Positions 1 through 8,616 of a stretch of DNA of 64,000 nt are shown here, piece after piece. Below the pieces are notes generated by a model. It was not told the origin of the DNA and ran no database searches. It was given only the letters and a program-made list of their open reading frames with translations. The stretch spans positions 1 through 64,000 of the forward strand of contig JAUXRX010000019.1 of NCBI GenBank assembly GCA_030681645.1, written 5' to 3'. The stretch is from Archangium sp. GTDB taxonomy: Bacteria; Myxococcota; Myxococcia; Myxococcales; Myxococcaceae. The first letter of the stretch is position 1. Each line of letters starts with the position of its first letter. A program made the translations under genes and the position numbers.

Positions 1-1
1 C

Positions 2-196
2 GCAGCGCAGGCGAAGCTCGCCTTCCAGGTCATCTCAGAGCGCTACGACCACCGCCGCTCGACGTGCATCACCACCAACCGCGTCTTCAAGGACTGGACG
101 AAGGTGTTTCCCGACGCGCTCAACGCGCAGGTCATCGCCGAGCGCCTCACCGAGCGCTCCGAGCGCTTCCTCCTGGACGGGAAAGGCTACCGCTGA
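2..196 (+). CDS. istB: IS21-family helper ATPase IstB, C-terminal fragment (runs off the left edge)
   Basis: The first 195 bases encode an open frame with no start inside the window, ending in TGA at 194-196. The peptide contains the pattern ERYDHRRSTCITTNR followed by FKDWTKVFPDALNAQVIAERL and ends in a GKGYR-type tail. This is the hallmark C-terminus of IstB, the AAA+ ATP-binding partner of the IS21 transposase IstA (Sensor-1 TTNR-like segment, then the dimer or base-flipping helices). The Walker motifs and istA would lie upstream, outside the window. The 234 bp after it carry no gene. Around 340-400 there are recurring TCGGTGG and GTGGATCA words that resemble the repeated end sequences of IS21 elements, but I could not define the terminal repeat. 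Whether the element is intact cannot be judged from here. Confidence 0.85.
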   Translation, partial: AAQAKLAFQVISERYDHRRSTCITTNRVFKDWTKVFPDALNAQVIAERLTERSERFLLDGKGYR

Positions 197-430
197 CCCC
201 ACGCCGAACGGCCCAGCGCTATCACCGACCCTCGACCGGCGAGAACCAGCCCGCCCGCGCCGCTCACCCGAGCGCTATGGCCCTGTGCACTTCACGCACT
301 GTCGGCTCGGGCGAAGAACCGTCTCGAAATCACCGGGTGGTCCCCTGGTCCTCGGTGATCTCGGTGGAAGTGGATCACCTGATCGTCGGTGGCGACATCA
401 GGGTGTGGATATGATGTTTGAGATCTTCCA

Positions 431-856
431 GTGAATCGGAAGGCGATCTTCCTATTCTTGATATTCGCTGCTTGTTCGCGTGAGAATCCAGTCGTTGGCG
501 CGGATAGCTTCAAGAGTGGGCAGCAGCAATTGGGCTCCGACGGAGGAGGTCGAAGAGCAACTCTGGCTCGGATCTGGGCTGCGCGTCGCTCCTGCTCAAC
601 GACGTCTGGTGACGGGGGCTTTTGTCCCACCTCGTGCACGTATGCACACGGGGACGCAGTCTGCGGCGAGGGCGAAGAATGCGTCGAGAATTGGGACGAA
701 ACCACAGCCGAGTTCCTCAATGGTTGTTACCGCAGGTGCGACGCAGGAGGCTGCGGCCCTGTCACCTGTCGTCCCATTTCGAGTGATCGCGGTCCGAAAG
801 GCGTCACTTGGAGTTTGTGTGTGCCGGAGGAAGCCAATCTACGAAATTGGAGATAA
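431..856 (+). CDS. Cysteine-rich lipoprotein of unknown function, next to RHS tip debris
   Basis: A 141-residue product with a clear lipoprotein signal: short basic start, hydrophobic stretch (residues 5-13) and lipobox FAAC with the lipidated Cys at about residue 15. The mature part has about ten cysteines in two clusters (about 70-85 and 95-115), suggesting disulfide-stabilised small modules outside the cytoplasm. There is no recognisable family. It stands directly upstream of an orphan RHS tip. In RHS/polymorphic-toxin loci small lipoproteins can be immunity proteins for exported toxins, so that role is possible but purely contextual. The start ATG is the only in-frame start that keeps the signal peptide. 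Confidence 0.6.
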   Translation: MNRKAIFLFLIFAACSRENPVVGADSFKSGQQQLGSDGGGRRATLARIWAARRSCSTTSGDGGFCPTSCTYAHGDAVCGEGEECVENWDETTAEFLNGCYRRCDAGGCGPVTCRPISSDRGPKGVTWSLCVPEEANLRNWR

Positions 857-860
857 CTCA

Positions 861-1502
861 AGGCTGCTTGAGACCCACAAGCGGGGCCCCTACCCCTACC
901 CCTACCCCTACCCCTACCCCTACCCCTACCTCTCTCCTGAGCCGATGCTTCAGAGTCCGTCATACGTACGACGGATGGCCCAAAGAGGGATGGGTGTCCC
1001 GACCTTCGCTTACGCTGCGAATAACCCCATGCGGTATGTCGACCGAAACGGCAGAGAATTCGTCGACCCCACGCCTGCCGAGCGTGCAGCGATAGACGCA
1101 TTGGAGTTGATCCCTGGGATCGGAGACAGGGTTCGCTACTTCGACAAGTCGCCCGACATCCAGATAACGCTCAACGGGAAGGCCAAACCACCACACGGCG
1201 CACTTACTAGTTACTGGGCGGGGAGGCCCGGCGGCGGATGCCAAGGCCCCACGCCCGCAAGGGCCCTGGTCGAGTACAATCTCAAGGACAGCCAAGACAT
1301 CCTCAGATTGCATTTCGGTCTTGAGTCGACCCTCGCCAATATTTTGGGCCACGAGTTTGGTCACCTCGACTACTTTCATGACGTCGCTTGGGGCAAGGAC
1401 CCTCCGTATCAATACGACCAGCACGCCTCCGATGCGCGTAGCACGGGCTGGGAAGATCTCACGCGTCATGGCCAATATCGTCGGATTCACGAGCCGCCAT
1501 GA
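861..1502 (+). pseudogene. Orphan RHS core C-terminus joined to a putative metalloprotease tip (HEFGH)
   Basis: The open frame reads through a Pro-Tyr repeat into LSPEPMLQ, then PTFAYAANNPMRYVDRNG. This is the conserved end of RHS/YD-repeat cores, where the variable toxin tip begins. About 150 residues follow with no resemblance to the core and include LGHEFGHLDYFH, a zinc-protease type HExxH motif (coding about 1345-1375). No RHS shell precedes it, and there is no convincing start codon before the core motif (nearest in-frame ATG at 945). I therefore read it as a displaced or silent tip, not an intact gene. The stop overlaps the ATG of the next lipoprotein gene (ATGA at 1499-1502), a layout typical of toxin and immunity pairs. 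The tip's enzymatic activity is an inference from five residues. Confidence 0.6.
887..930 (+). repeat. (CCCCTA)x7 hexanucleotide repeat
   Basis: Seven perfect tandem CCCCTA units plus CC. In the RHS frame it reads (Pro-Tyr)7 immediately before the LSPEP motif. Because the unit is six bases, copy-number change would lengthen or shorten the peptide but would not shift the frame. Confidence 0.95.
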
Positions 1503-1804
1503 GCTCCGCGCGCGCGTTTCTACTCGTTGTTTGGTGTGCCGGTTCGGCGTGTTCGCGGCATCCAACAGTTCAGATGTCGCCCGGTTTCGGACCGTCCTGC
1601 CGCGACGCCGGCGCCTGCCCGAAGGGCTTGTCGTGTCTCGATCACCGGAGTATCGCAGGGGTGGTCTTCGACCGGACGTGCGAACTGCCCTGTGCTCCGG
1701 ACTCGACATGTCCACGCGCCAGCGCTTGCGTGGTGTTCTCACACGGCCCGTCGGCACCTGGCGGCACCGGGGTGTGCATCTCCAGTGCGAGCGCAAGGGA
1801 ATGA
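1499..1804 (+). CDS. Small cysteine-rich lipoprotein, candidate partner of the RHS tip
   Basis: A 101-residue product. Hydrophobic residues 5-14 followed by GSAC form a lipobox (Cys about 18). The mature part contains spaced cysteine pairs (SCRDAGACPKGLSC, then TCELPCAPDSTC and a late ACVVF...GVC), the myxobacterial-type small disulfide modules. Its ATG overlaps the stop of the upstream metalloprotease-like tip by four bases, implying translational coupling. An immunity or inhibitor role is plausible from this position, as is a simple surface protein role; no family was recognised. Confidence 0.6.
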   Translation: MSSARAFLLVVWCAGSACSRHPTVQMSPGFGPSCRDAGACPKGLSCLDHRSIAGVVFDRTCELPCAPDSTCPRASACVVFSHGPSAPGGTGVCISSASARE

Positions 1805-1893
1805 GCGTGACCCGTGAGATTGAACCGCGCAGGTACCTCTCTCCCGAGCCGCTCCTCCGGGAGACGCGCCCGAGCATCAAGCTGGAGGAGTGA
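1801..1893 (+). pseudogene. Second RHS core-end scrap (YLSPEPLL)
   Basis: A 30-codon frame starting at ATG 1801 (overlapping the preceding stop) and ending at 1893. It contains RRYLSPEPLLRE, the RHS core-end signature, with no following AANNPxRYVDxNG block and no tip. It duplicates the signature seen at about 930-950 and marks a second, further-decayed RHS tip junction. Confidence 0.55.
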
Positions 1894-1979
1894 GGCGGCG
1901 AGGTGGGGCGTTTCCCACATCGCTCCGGCGCGATGGCCCATGGCACTCTTCACCCGCTTCATCGAACCGGGAGGGGAAC

Positions 1980-4148
1980 ATGGGACGACGTGGGTGGAGT
2001 TGGGTTCGGCTGGCTGTTGGCGCGGTGATGGTCTTCGCGTCGCTGGCCCCTGCGGCGAACATCAGCATCGACGGCAGAGACTTCAGCATTCCCATCAGCA
2101 AGGTGACGCTGTCCGTCTACCAGGGTCCGACCGCCTACCTCCCCGTCGGCGCGAATCGGTTCTTCTTCAACGGCACCGCGAGCTTCGCCCTTCCCGATGG
2201 GACCTTCACCCTGAGTGCCTACCAGGGGACGCCGGTGTTCGGCGGCTTCACGGTGAGCGGGGGCCTGGTGACCGCGACCTCGGGAGGCGTGACCCAGACA
2301 GGCCCGACGAGCGTGGCGGCGTTGCCCTCGGCGCTCACCCGGGTGGACCTGGCGACCGGGCCGCTCTCGGTTCCCGCCGGCCTCACCACCGTGCGGTTGT
2401 GGACGGCCGCCACCGGAATCGCGGTCACGAGCGGGCCCGTTCCCACGGCGTTCTTCCTGCCTGACGCGACCTACAAGCTGTCCACGTACTCGACCAACGG
2501 CCTCTTCGGCACCTTCACCATCGCGGGCGGAACGATCGGCGGGCCCACCGGTGCGGTGACCACCAGCGGCACCACCGTGGGCTTCGACACCTCGCGGCTC
2601 GCTGCGGTGCGGGTGCACTCGGCCCAGCTCACCACCACGGCGTCGATCGTCTCGGCGCTGCGGGTCAGCGACCCTGAGGGGGTCGCGGTGATCAGCTCGA
2701 ACGACCCGTTGCTCTACCTGCCTGACGGCACCTTCGTGGTCTCGACCTACTCGACGCTCGCCCGGTATGGGACCTTCGTCGTCGCCGGCGGGCAGGTGGC
2801 GAGCACCGCGGGCAGCATCACCAGGACCTCCGACGGCATCGGCTTCGATCGTTCGACGCTCGCGCAGGTGAGCTTCAACCTCGCCTCGATGACCAACCCA
2901 CCCAGCACCATCTCGTACCGGGTCACCGAGCCGGGCGCGGGCGTCCTGCTGATCCTCGGCGACGGCACCGCCTGGCTGCCCAGCGCGGGCTATTCGCTCA
3001 CCGACTATTCGACCACGGTCACCTTCGGGACGATCTCGGTGACGAACACCTCGTTCGCCGTCGGCGGCGGGCTGGAAGCAGTGGCGGGCACGGTGCAGCC
3101 GAGGCGGTGTGGGCTCGCCGTGGTCGACGTCGCGAGCCCGGTGCTCGCAGCGATCCAGACGCCCTATACCGGCTACCGGTACTCCGTTCGCGCGAGCCTC
3201 CCCGCGGGCTCGTACGCGTTGGTGAGCAACACCGCCCAGCCGCTGGGCACCTTCACCATCTCGCCCGCGCTGGGCTTGACCACGTTCAACCTGGCCGCCG
3301 GAGTCAGCGTGCAGCCCGTCTCCTGTGTGCAGGACGCGGATGGTGACGGCGTGGAGGACGGGGCCGACAACTGCGCGGCCATCGCCAACGCGGATCAGGT
3401 CGATCAGGATCTCGACGGCCAGGGCGATGTCTGCGACGCCGACCTCGACGGTGACGGCGCGCCGAACGCGAGCGACGTGTGTCCGCTCATCGCCGACTCC
3501 CAGGCCGACCTCGACGGGGACGGCATCGGAGACGCGTGCGACGGTGACCTCGACGGTGATGATGTGCCGGACGCCGTGGACAACTGCCTCGGGCTCCGGA
3601 ACACCGACCAGCTCGACGCCGACGCCGACGGCCTGGGCAATGCGTGTGACCCGGACGACGATGGAGACGGCGTGCCTGACGCGGCCGACAACTGCGCCCT
3701 GATCTCGAACGCAGATCAGCGAGACACCGACGCGGACGGACAAGGCGACGTCTGTGACGGGGACGTCGACGGCGATCGGGTGGCCAACGACGTCGACGCC
3801 TGCCCTGCCACGAGCCCCGGGGTGCTCACCAATGACCAGGGGTGTGGCGGCATCGAGCTGGTCGCGCTGCGGTGCGTGGCGAGCGCGCTGCGCACCCACG
3901 GCCAGTACGTCGCCTGCGTCGCGCGGGAGGCCCGGGCTGCGGTGGCCGCGGGCCTGCTCACGCAGTCCGAGCGTGCTCGCCTCGTCGCCCAGGCCGCACG
4001 CCGCCGCGCTGAGCGCTGCGACGACGACCACAGACGCGACGACGACCGCAGACGCGACGACCATCGACGCCGGGAGCGGCGCGAGGAGGAACGACGTGAA
4101 TCACGCCGGGACGAGAGGCCCTCCGGGCGTTCTCCCGGCCGGCGCTGA
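1980..4148 (+). CDS. Secreted repeat protein with thrombospondin type-3-like calcium-binding repeats
   Basis: 722 residues, starting at ATG 1980 behind a strong GGGAGGGG ribosome site. A signal peptide (WVRLAVGAVMVFASLAPAAN) precedes about 420 residues built from a recurring beta-type unit of the form YLPDGTFTLSTYS...GTFTVAGG, seen about five or six times. From about residue 450 to 615 come at least six Asp-rich DxDxDGxxDxxDNC units (DADGDGVEDGADNC, DLDGDGIGDACD and others). These are TSP3/OmpA-linker-like calcium loops with paired Cys. A 50-residue helical Cys/Arg segment follows, and the protein ends in a low-complexity Arg/Asp/Glu tail of about 45 residues. It is probably exported and cell-surface or extracellular. 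No enzymatic domain is visible. Confidence 0.8.
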   Translation: MGRRGWSWVRLAVGAVMVFASLAPAANISIDGRDFSIPISKVTLSVYQGPTAYLPVGANRFFFNGTASFALPDGTFTLSAYQGTPVFGGFTVSGGLVTATSGGVTQTGPTSVAALPSALTRVDLATGPLSVPAGLTTVRLWTAATGIAVTSGPVPTAFFLPDATYKLSTYSTNGLFGTFTIAGGTIGGPTGAVTTSGTTVGFDTSRLAAVRVHSAQLTTTASIVSALRVSDPEGVAVISSNDPLLYLPDGTFVVSTYSTLARYGTFVVAGGQVASTAGSITRTSDGIGFDRSTLAQVSFNLASMTNPPSTISYRVTEPGAGVLLILGDGTAWLPSAGYSLTDYSTTVTFGTISVTNTSFAVGGGLEAVAGTVQPRRCGLAVVDVASPVLAAIQTPYTGYRYSVRASLPAGSYALVSNTAQPLGTFTISPALGLTTFNLAAGVSVQPVSCVQDADGDGVEDGADNCAAIANADQVDQDLDGQGDVCDADLDGDGAPNASDVCPLIADSQADLDGDGIGDACDGDLDGDDVPDAVDNCLGLRNTDQLDADADGLGNACDPDDDGDGVPDAADNCALISNADQRDTDADGQGDVCDGDVDGDRVANDVDACPATSPGVLTNDQGCGGIELVALRCVASALRTHGQYVACVAREARAAVAAGLLTQSERARLVAQAARRRAERCDDDHRRDDDRRRDDHRRRERREEERRESRRDERPSGRSPGRR

Positions 4149-4153
4149 AGGAC

Positions 4154-4756
4154 TCACGCGGGAGGCGCGAGGGGAAAGCCGAACTCGGCCGACATCGCCG
4201 TCAACGCGCCGATGCCCTGCTGCAGCTTGGCGAAGAACGAGCGCTCGTTGCGGATGAAGGCGTAGCGCGGGTGCTGCTTCCAGATGGCCTGCAGCACCAG
4301 GTCGAGGCGCGCGGCCTCGGCGTTCGTCTCGGTGCGCGCGGGGTTGCCGCCCTCGATGGAGTGGCCCCCGGCCGCCGCGCTCTCGAAGAAGATGACCCCG
4401 TCGTAGCGCGCCAGCTCGGCGGCGAAGCTCGTGCCCATCGCCTCGAAGAACTGCTCGGGCTCGCCCGGCCAGTACGCCGCGCCGTCCGCCGTGCCGCGGT
4501 CGCAGAGCAGGAGGCGGTCGGGGTACGCCGCTGCCTGCACGTCTTCGAGGTTTCGCTGCACGTGGAAGATGGCTCGCTGAGCCGCTCGTTGTGCGGCCGC
4601 GTTCTGATGGCGGGGAAAGCCTCCGGCGAACAGCATGGTGGCTGACTCGGGGACGACGATGACCCGCTCTCCCAGCTCGCGGCGGAAGAGCTCGACCGCG
4701 GTCGACTTGCCCCCTCCCGGGCCTCCGGTGACGACGATGCGCTTGTGGTGGTTCAT
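4154..4756 (-). CDS. P-loop ATPase/kinase of the AAA_28 (NadR/Ttd14-like) type
   Basis: 200 residues beginning MNHHKRIVVTGGPGGGKSTAVELF. The Walker A GGPGGGKST lies at about residues 11-19, and DRLLLCDRGTADG (about 80-92) supplies a Walker B/DRG-type acidic motif. The fold class matches the small ATP-binding proteins annotated as AAA_28, related to the kinase half of NadR; the substrate is unknown. It has no signal peptide and so is cytoplasmic. It lies just downstream of the large DUF3857 lipoprotein gene on the same strand, with a family A palindrome in the 51-bp gap. Confidence 0.75.
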   Translation of the reverse strand: MNHHKRIVVTGGPGGGKSTAVELFRRELGERVIVVPESATMLFAGGFPRHQNAAAQRAAQRAIFHVQRNLEDVQAAAYPDRLLLCDRGTADGAAYWPGEPEQFFEAMGTSFAAELARYDGVIFFESAAAGGHSIEGGNPARTETNAEAARLDLVLQAIWKQHPRYAFIRNERSFFAKLQQGIGALTAMSAEFGFPLAPPA

Positions 4757-4764
4757 CAGGTCAG

Positions 4765-4806
4765 CCCCTCACCCCGGCCCTCTCCCCGCTTCGCAGGGGG
4801 AGGGAG
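4765..4806. repeat. Dispersed palindrome A, copy 1
   Basis: CCCCTCACCCCGGCCCTCTCCCC, a short GC loop, then GGGGGAGGGAG, between two leftward genes. It is the same core as the copies at 8576, 14368, 23294, 28394, 48041 and 56844. Confidence 0.85.
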
Positions 4807-4807
4807 T

Positions 4808-7800
4808 TCATTTCGCCTTCTTCACCGCGGTGACGCCCTTCGCCGGGCCGAGCACCAGCTCGTCGTCGAGCAGCCGCACCATGTCGTCGAGCTTCGCGCG
4901 GTATGCCGGGTACTCCTGCGCCGAGAGCCGCTCGCAGGTGGTGCGCCAGGTCTGCTTGCTCTTCACCACCCGCCCCACCTGCGACACCTCGCGCGTCAAC
5001 GACAGGCACGGCAGGCTCACCGTGCCGCCGCTGGGCAGCTTCTTCGTCTCGAAGCCCTCGGGCAGGGTGAGCTCCAGCTGCATCTGCTGCTGGGTGGGCG
5101 TGCCGAGCAGCAGCGGGTGATTGCGGGTGGCGAGCGCGAAGGTGCCGCGCGGGTTCGCGTCGGACGGCAGCTTGAGCCGCAGGGTGTCGCCCTCGGTGCG
5201 CGCGAAGGTGCCGGCCGCCACCTCCATGCGGATGGCCGCGGGCACGCGCAGCGATTCGACCTCGAGCGCGCGCACGTCGCTGGTGGTGGCGTTGGGCAGG
5301 TAGGCCGAGGCGATGCGCTGCGCCACCTGGGTGAAGACGGCCTGGTTCTTCGACGTGCGGCGGATGAGCGAGCCCGAGCGGCCCACCGCCTCGAGCGTGA
5401 GCGTGCCCTTCGCGCCGCCCTTCGGGTCGAGGTCGAGCGCCACCGTGGTGGTCTCGCGGTTGGCCTCGGGGGGCTGGAAGGCGATTTCCCGCCAGGTGTG
5501 CAGGTTCGTCTTCGGGTCGAACACCAGCGACTGCGTGCCCACGTCGTCGCTGCGCACCGAGGCCACGTCGAGCAGCTCGGCGGTCGGGTCGAAGAAGCGC
5601 GCGGTGACGCCCGGCTGCTCGGGCACGTAGACGATGGCGTGGTTGAACTGCTGCATGGGCACGTCTTGCCGCACCGGCCCCACGTCGCGGGTGCGCACCA
5701 GCGCGAAGTGCGCTTCGACCCCCAGCTTGCGGGCCAGCTCGATGAAGAGCACCGCCTTGTCCTTGCAGTCGCCGTAGCGGCGCTCGAGCGTCATCGAGGC
5801 GGGGTGCGGCTTCACGCCGGCGATGAAGCTCTCGTAGTCCTGCTGGTAGCGGATCTCTTCCATCACGAAGGTGTGGATGCGCTCGAGCCGCTCGGTGGGC
5901 TCGGGGTTGCCGCGGCCCAGGCCCCGGGCGATCACCTCGAGCTCGGGGCTGTCGCGGAAGACGCCCTCGAGCAGCGCCTGTTCCCACGAGAGCCAGGTCT
6001 TCCAGTCGGGCACGGTCGAGAGGTGAATGTTGATGGCCAGCTCGCCCACCGTGGGCATGCCCGGCTCGCTGATCAACGGCGGGGTGTTGCGCGTGGTCCA
6101 GGTGAAGCGGAGCAGCTCACCGCGCTTCTCCTGCGTGTGCTTCGCCTCGCCCACCTTGTATTCGTGCAGCTTCGCGGTGAGCGGCGCCCAGAGCACCAGC
6201 GTCGACTCTTCGCGCTGGTCGCCCACGCCCTGGAAGCTCCAGGTCTCGTTGTAGTAGCGAGACAGGTAGCCCCTGGGCGCCGAGTCGAGGCGGTACTGCA
6301 GCACCAGGGTGGAGCCCGGCTGCATGCCGCGGAAGAAGATCTGCCGGTTGCGCTCGCTCGAGGCCTCGCTGCGCTGGCCCTTCTCGTCGACGGCGTAGGC
6401 GTGCAGCACGCGCAGGCGGCCCGCACCCACCGACTGGCGGATGATGCGGTCGCGGCCCTGCGAGTTCCACGCGTGGATGACCACGGTCACCACGTTCGAG
6501 GTGCTGCCGTCGGTGTTGAGCAGCGTCACCTCGTGGTCGAGCAGGTAGGCCACGTCGGCGCCGGAGAGCTGCTTGAGCCTGGCTCGCTCCTTCACCAGCG
6601 CCTCGAGCCGCGCCTCGTCGGGCATGTCGGCCATCCACTCCCCGCGCGTCTCGGGGGAGAGGAACTCGACGCGGTTGGCCAGCGCCTCGTTCTCGGGGTT
6701 GAGCTCGACGGACCGCTTCCACAAGGTGACGGCGGTGGCGGTGTCGCCGCGCTCGTAGGCGAGCTCGCCGCGCTTCGACTTGGGCACCGACGCCTCGGGG
6801 CTGAGCGCCTCGGCCTTCAGCAGCGCGGCCTCGGACGCCTTGAAGTCACCCAATCGGCGGTGGGTCTCGGCCACCGCGAGCCACGCGGAATAGTCGACCG
6901 GCCACGACTCGAGGCGCGCTTCCTGGTGGCGCTTCGCCTCGCTGAAGTCGGCGGCGTCGAACGCGAGGTCGGCTTCGCGGCGCAGCGCCTCGGGGTGGTA
7001 CGGCAGCTCGGCGAGCACGTCGTCGACCACGGCGATCGCCTCGTCTCGCTTGCCGGCACGGGAGAGGGCGCGGCTGCGCTCGAGGTCTTCTTCGGGCGAG
7101 GTGCCGAAGCGCTCGGCGCGCGCCTTGAGCACGCGCAGCTCGTCTTCGGTCCACCCTTCGCCGCGCCAGACGTCGGCGAGCAGGTCCCACACCTCGCGCA
7201 GCTGCGGCGCGTCTTTCTGCAGCTGCAGCAGGCGCTCGCGGGCCTTCTGCTTGAGGCCCTGCTGCTGGTGGAAGCGCGCCTGGCGCAGGCGGATGAAGGG
7301 GAGCTGCTCGCCAACCTCGGCGTCGAGCGCGGCGAGGAGATCGGCGGTGCGGCCGCGCTCCTGGTTGTACCAGAGGGCGTCCACCACCCAGGACCGGAGC
7401 ACCAGCGAGCGGGGCAGCTTCGCCACCGCGGCGTCGGCGAGGCGCACGGTGGTGGCGCCGCCTGCGCTCAGGTGCGCCCAGCCCACCAGCTGCGCGAGCT
7501 GGCGCGCGGGGGTCGACGAGAGCAGCGCCACGCGCGAGGCGAGCATGGGGTCGAGCTCGCGCTTGAACATCGCGCCGTCGTACGGGGTGACGCGCGCGGT
7601 GAGGTGCCACAGGCCTTCGCGGTGCGCCGACTTGATCAGCACGGTGTGCGACCCCTTCGTGAGCTCCAGCGGCACCACCAGGTGGTCGGGCACGCTGCGG
7701 TCGAGCTGCGCGGCGGCGAAGACGAGGCGGCCATCGACCCAGACCTTGAGCGGGTCGGAGGTGGTGAGGCGCAGCGCGTGCGGGCCGTCGGCCCCGGCGG

Positions 7801-8524
7801 TGAAGGTGCCCTGCGCGAAGGCGGCGGCCCAGCGGGTGGGCGTCATCAGCATGAGCAGGTCGTAGCGGCCGCGGGGATCCTTCGGGACGTCGCGGCGCCA
7901 CTCGAGCTTGCCGGTGCGGCCTTCGTAGGTCTCGGTGAGCCCGGGGCGCAGCTCGGGCGCGAACTCGAGGTCGAAGCCCTTGCCCTGGTCGTTGTCCCAC
8001 GTGCCGACGAAGGCGAGGTCGAGCTGCCCGGGGATGCTGGCGACGGCCGCGTCGCGCCCGGTGAAGTCACCCTCGGCGTTGAGCATGATGGCCAGGTGCG
8101 ATGCGGCGAGCGCGCGCACCTCGGGCGAGGGGTGGCCTTCCATCAGCGCGCGGTAGAGCTCGCGCACGATGGCCCGCTCGGACCAGGTGAGCTCGAGCGA
8201 GGCGAGCAGGTGCAGGTGAAAGAGCGCCGCGTCGCCCGCGGTGTCGGCGAGCACGGCGACGAGGTTGCTGATGACGTCGGCGTCGCGGGCCTCGAGCTGG
8301 GCGAGGCGGGCGGCGAGCTCGTGGTGGAGCGCGGTGCCGGGGCCCGCGGCCTTCGCGTCGGCGACGGCGGCGCGGAGCTGATCAGGCGTCTGCGCCCGGT
8401 AGAACGCTTCGGCCGAAGCGGCGAGCTTCGCGTCGTCCTTCGGGGTGACGCGGGTGAGGGTCGGCGCGAGGGTGGCGCAGCCCGAGACGAGCAGGGCGGC
8501 GAGAGCCAGGGACAGGGAACGCAT
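4808..8524 (-). CDS. Large TPR lipoprotein with DUF3857 and transglutaminase-like domains
   Basis: 1238 residues. MRSLSLALAALLVSGCATL is a classic lipoprotein signal (lipid Cys at 16). Residues about 30-600 are helical, with TPR-like helical pairs in the second half. About 640-830 resembles DUF3857, the beta-rich domain that precedes transglutaminases. About 880-990 is a transglutaminase-like core: YGDCKDKA with the nucleophile-type Cys at about 920, NHAIVYV His at about 962, and FFDPTAE Asp at about 979. All three triad positions are therefore present. The C-terminus is beta-rich. A cell-envelope role is likely; the substrate is not known. The gene is preceded by a palindrome A copy and followed by another. 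Confidence 0.85.
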   Translation of the reverse strand: MRSLSLALAALLVSGCATLAPTLTRVTPKDDAKLAASAEAFYRAQTPDQLRAAVADAKAAGPGTALHHELAARLAQLEARDADVISNLVAVLADTAGDAALFHLHLLASLELTWSERAIVRELYRALMEGHPSPEVRALAASHLAIMLNAEGDFTGRDAAVASIPGQLDLAFVGTWDNDQGKGFDLEFAPELRPGLTETYEGRTGKLEWRRDVPKDPRGRYDLLMLMTPTRWAAAFAQGTFTAGADGPHALRLTTSDPLKVWVDGRLVFAAAQLDRSVPDHLVVPLELTKGSHTVLIKSAHREGLWHLTARVTPYDGAMFKRELDPMLASRVALLSSTPARQLAQLVGWAHLSAGGATTVRLADAAVAKLPRSLVLRSWVVDALWYNQERGRTADLLAALDAEVGEQLPFIRLRQARFHQQQGLKQKARERLLQLQKDAPQLREVWDLLADVWRGEGWTEDELRVLKARAERFGTSPEEDLERSRALSRAGKRDEAIAVVDDVLAELPYHPEALRREADLAFDAADFSEAKRHQEARLESWPVDYSAWLAVAETHRRLGDFKASEAALLKAEALSPEASVPKSKRGELAYERGDTATAVTLWKRSVELNPENEALANRVEFLSPETRGEWMADMPDEARLEALVKERARLKQLSGADVAYLLDHEVTLLNTDGSTSNVVTVVIHAWNSQGRDRIIRQSVGAGRLRVLHAYAVDEKGQRSEASSERNRQIFFRGMQPGSTLVLQYRLDSAPRGYLSRYYNETWSFQGVGDQREESTLVLWAPLTAKLHEYKVGEAKHTQEKRGELLRFTWTTRNTPPLISEPGMPTVGELAINIHLSTVPDWKTWLSWEQALLEGVFRDSPELEVIARGLGRGNPEPTERLERIHTFVMEEIRYQQDYESFIAGVKPHPASMTLERRYGDCKDKAVLFIELARKLGVEAHFALVRTRDVGPVRQDVPMQQFNHAIVYVPEQPGVTARFFDPTAELLDVASVRSDDVGTQSLVFDPKTNLHTWREIAFQPPEANRETTTVALDLDPKGGAKGTLTLEAVGRSGSLIRRTSKNQAVFTQVAQRIASAYLPNATTSDVRALEVESLRVPAAIRMEVAAGTFARTEGDTLRLKLPSDANPRGTFALATRNHPLLLGTPTQQQMQLELTLPEGFETKKLPSGGTVSLPCLSLTREVSQVGRVVKSKQTWRTTCERLSAQEYPAYRAKLDDMVRLLDDELVLGPAKGVTAVKKAK

Positions 8525-8575
8525 GTGGGGTGGTTATAGGCAGCGGCCGGGCATTTGGCAGAACCGATGTCACGC

Positions 8576-8616
8576 TCTCCCTCTCCCCGGTTGGGGAGAG
8601 GGTCGGGGGCGAGGGC
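8576..8616. repeat. Dispersed palindrome A, copy 2
   Basis: TCTCCCTCTCCCCGG, a TT loop, GGGGAGAGGG, then TCGGGGGCGAGGGC. It fills the gap between the FHA gene's stop and the start of the DUF3857 gene, both leftward. Confidence 0.85.

Noticed and set aside
887..930. A telomere-like interpretation of (CCCCTA)n
   Set aside because: The hexamer resembles telomeric units only by chance. It lies mid-sequence and is an in-frame coding repeat.
1959..4064. A 701-codon minus-strand frame opposite the TSP3-repeat gene
   Set aside because: A GC-rich shadow; the + strand has a strong ribosome site, a signal peptide and real repeats.
4745..8539. A 1264-codon open frame on the + strand opposite the DUF3857 lipoprotein gene
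   Set aside because: It is antisense to a well-supported gene, made of Ala/Arg/Gly/Val-rich shadow sequence, with no motif or signal peptide. High GC content makes such mirror frames common.
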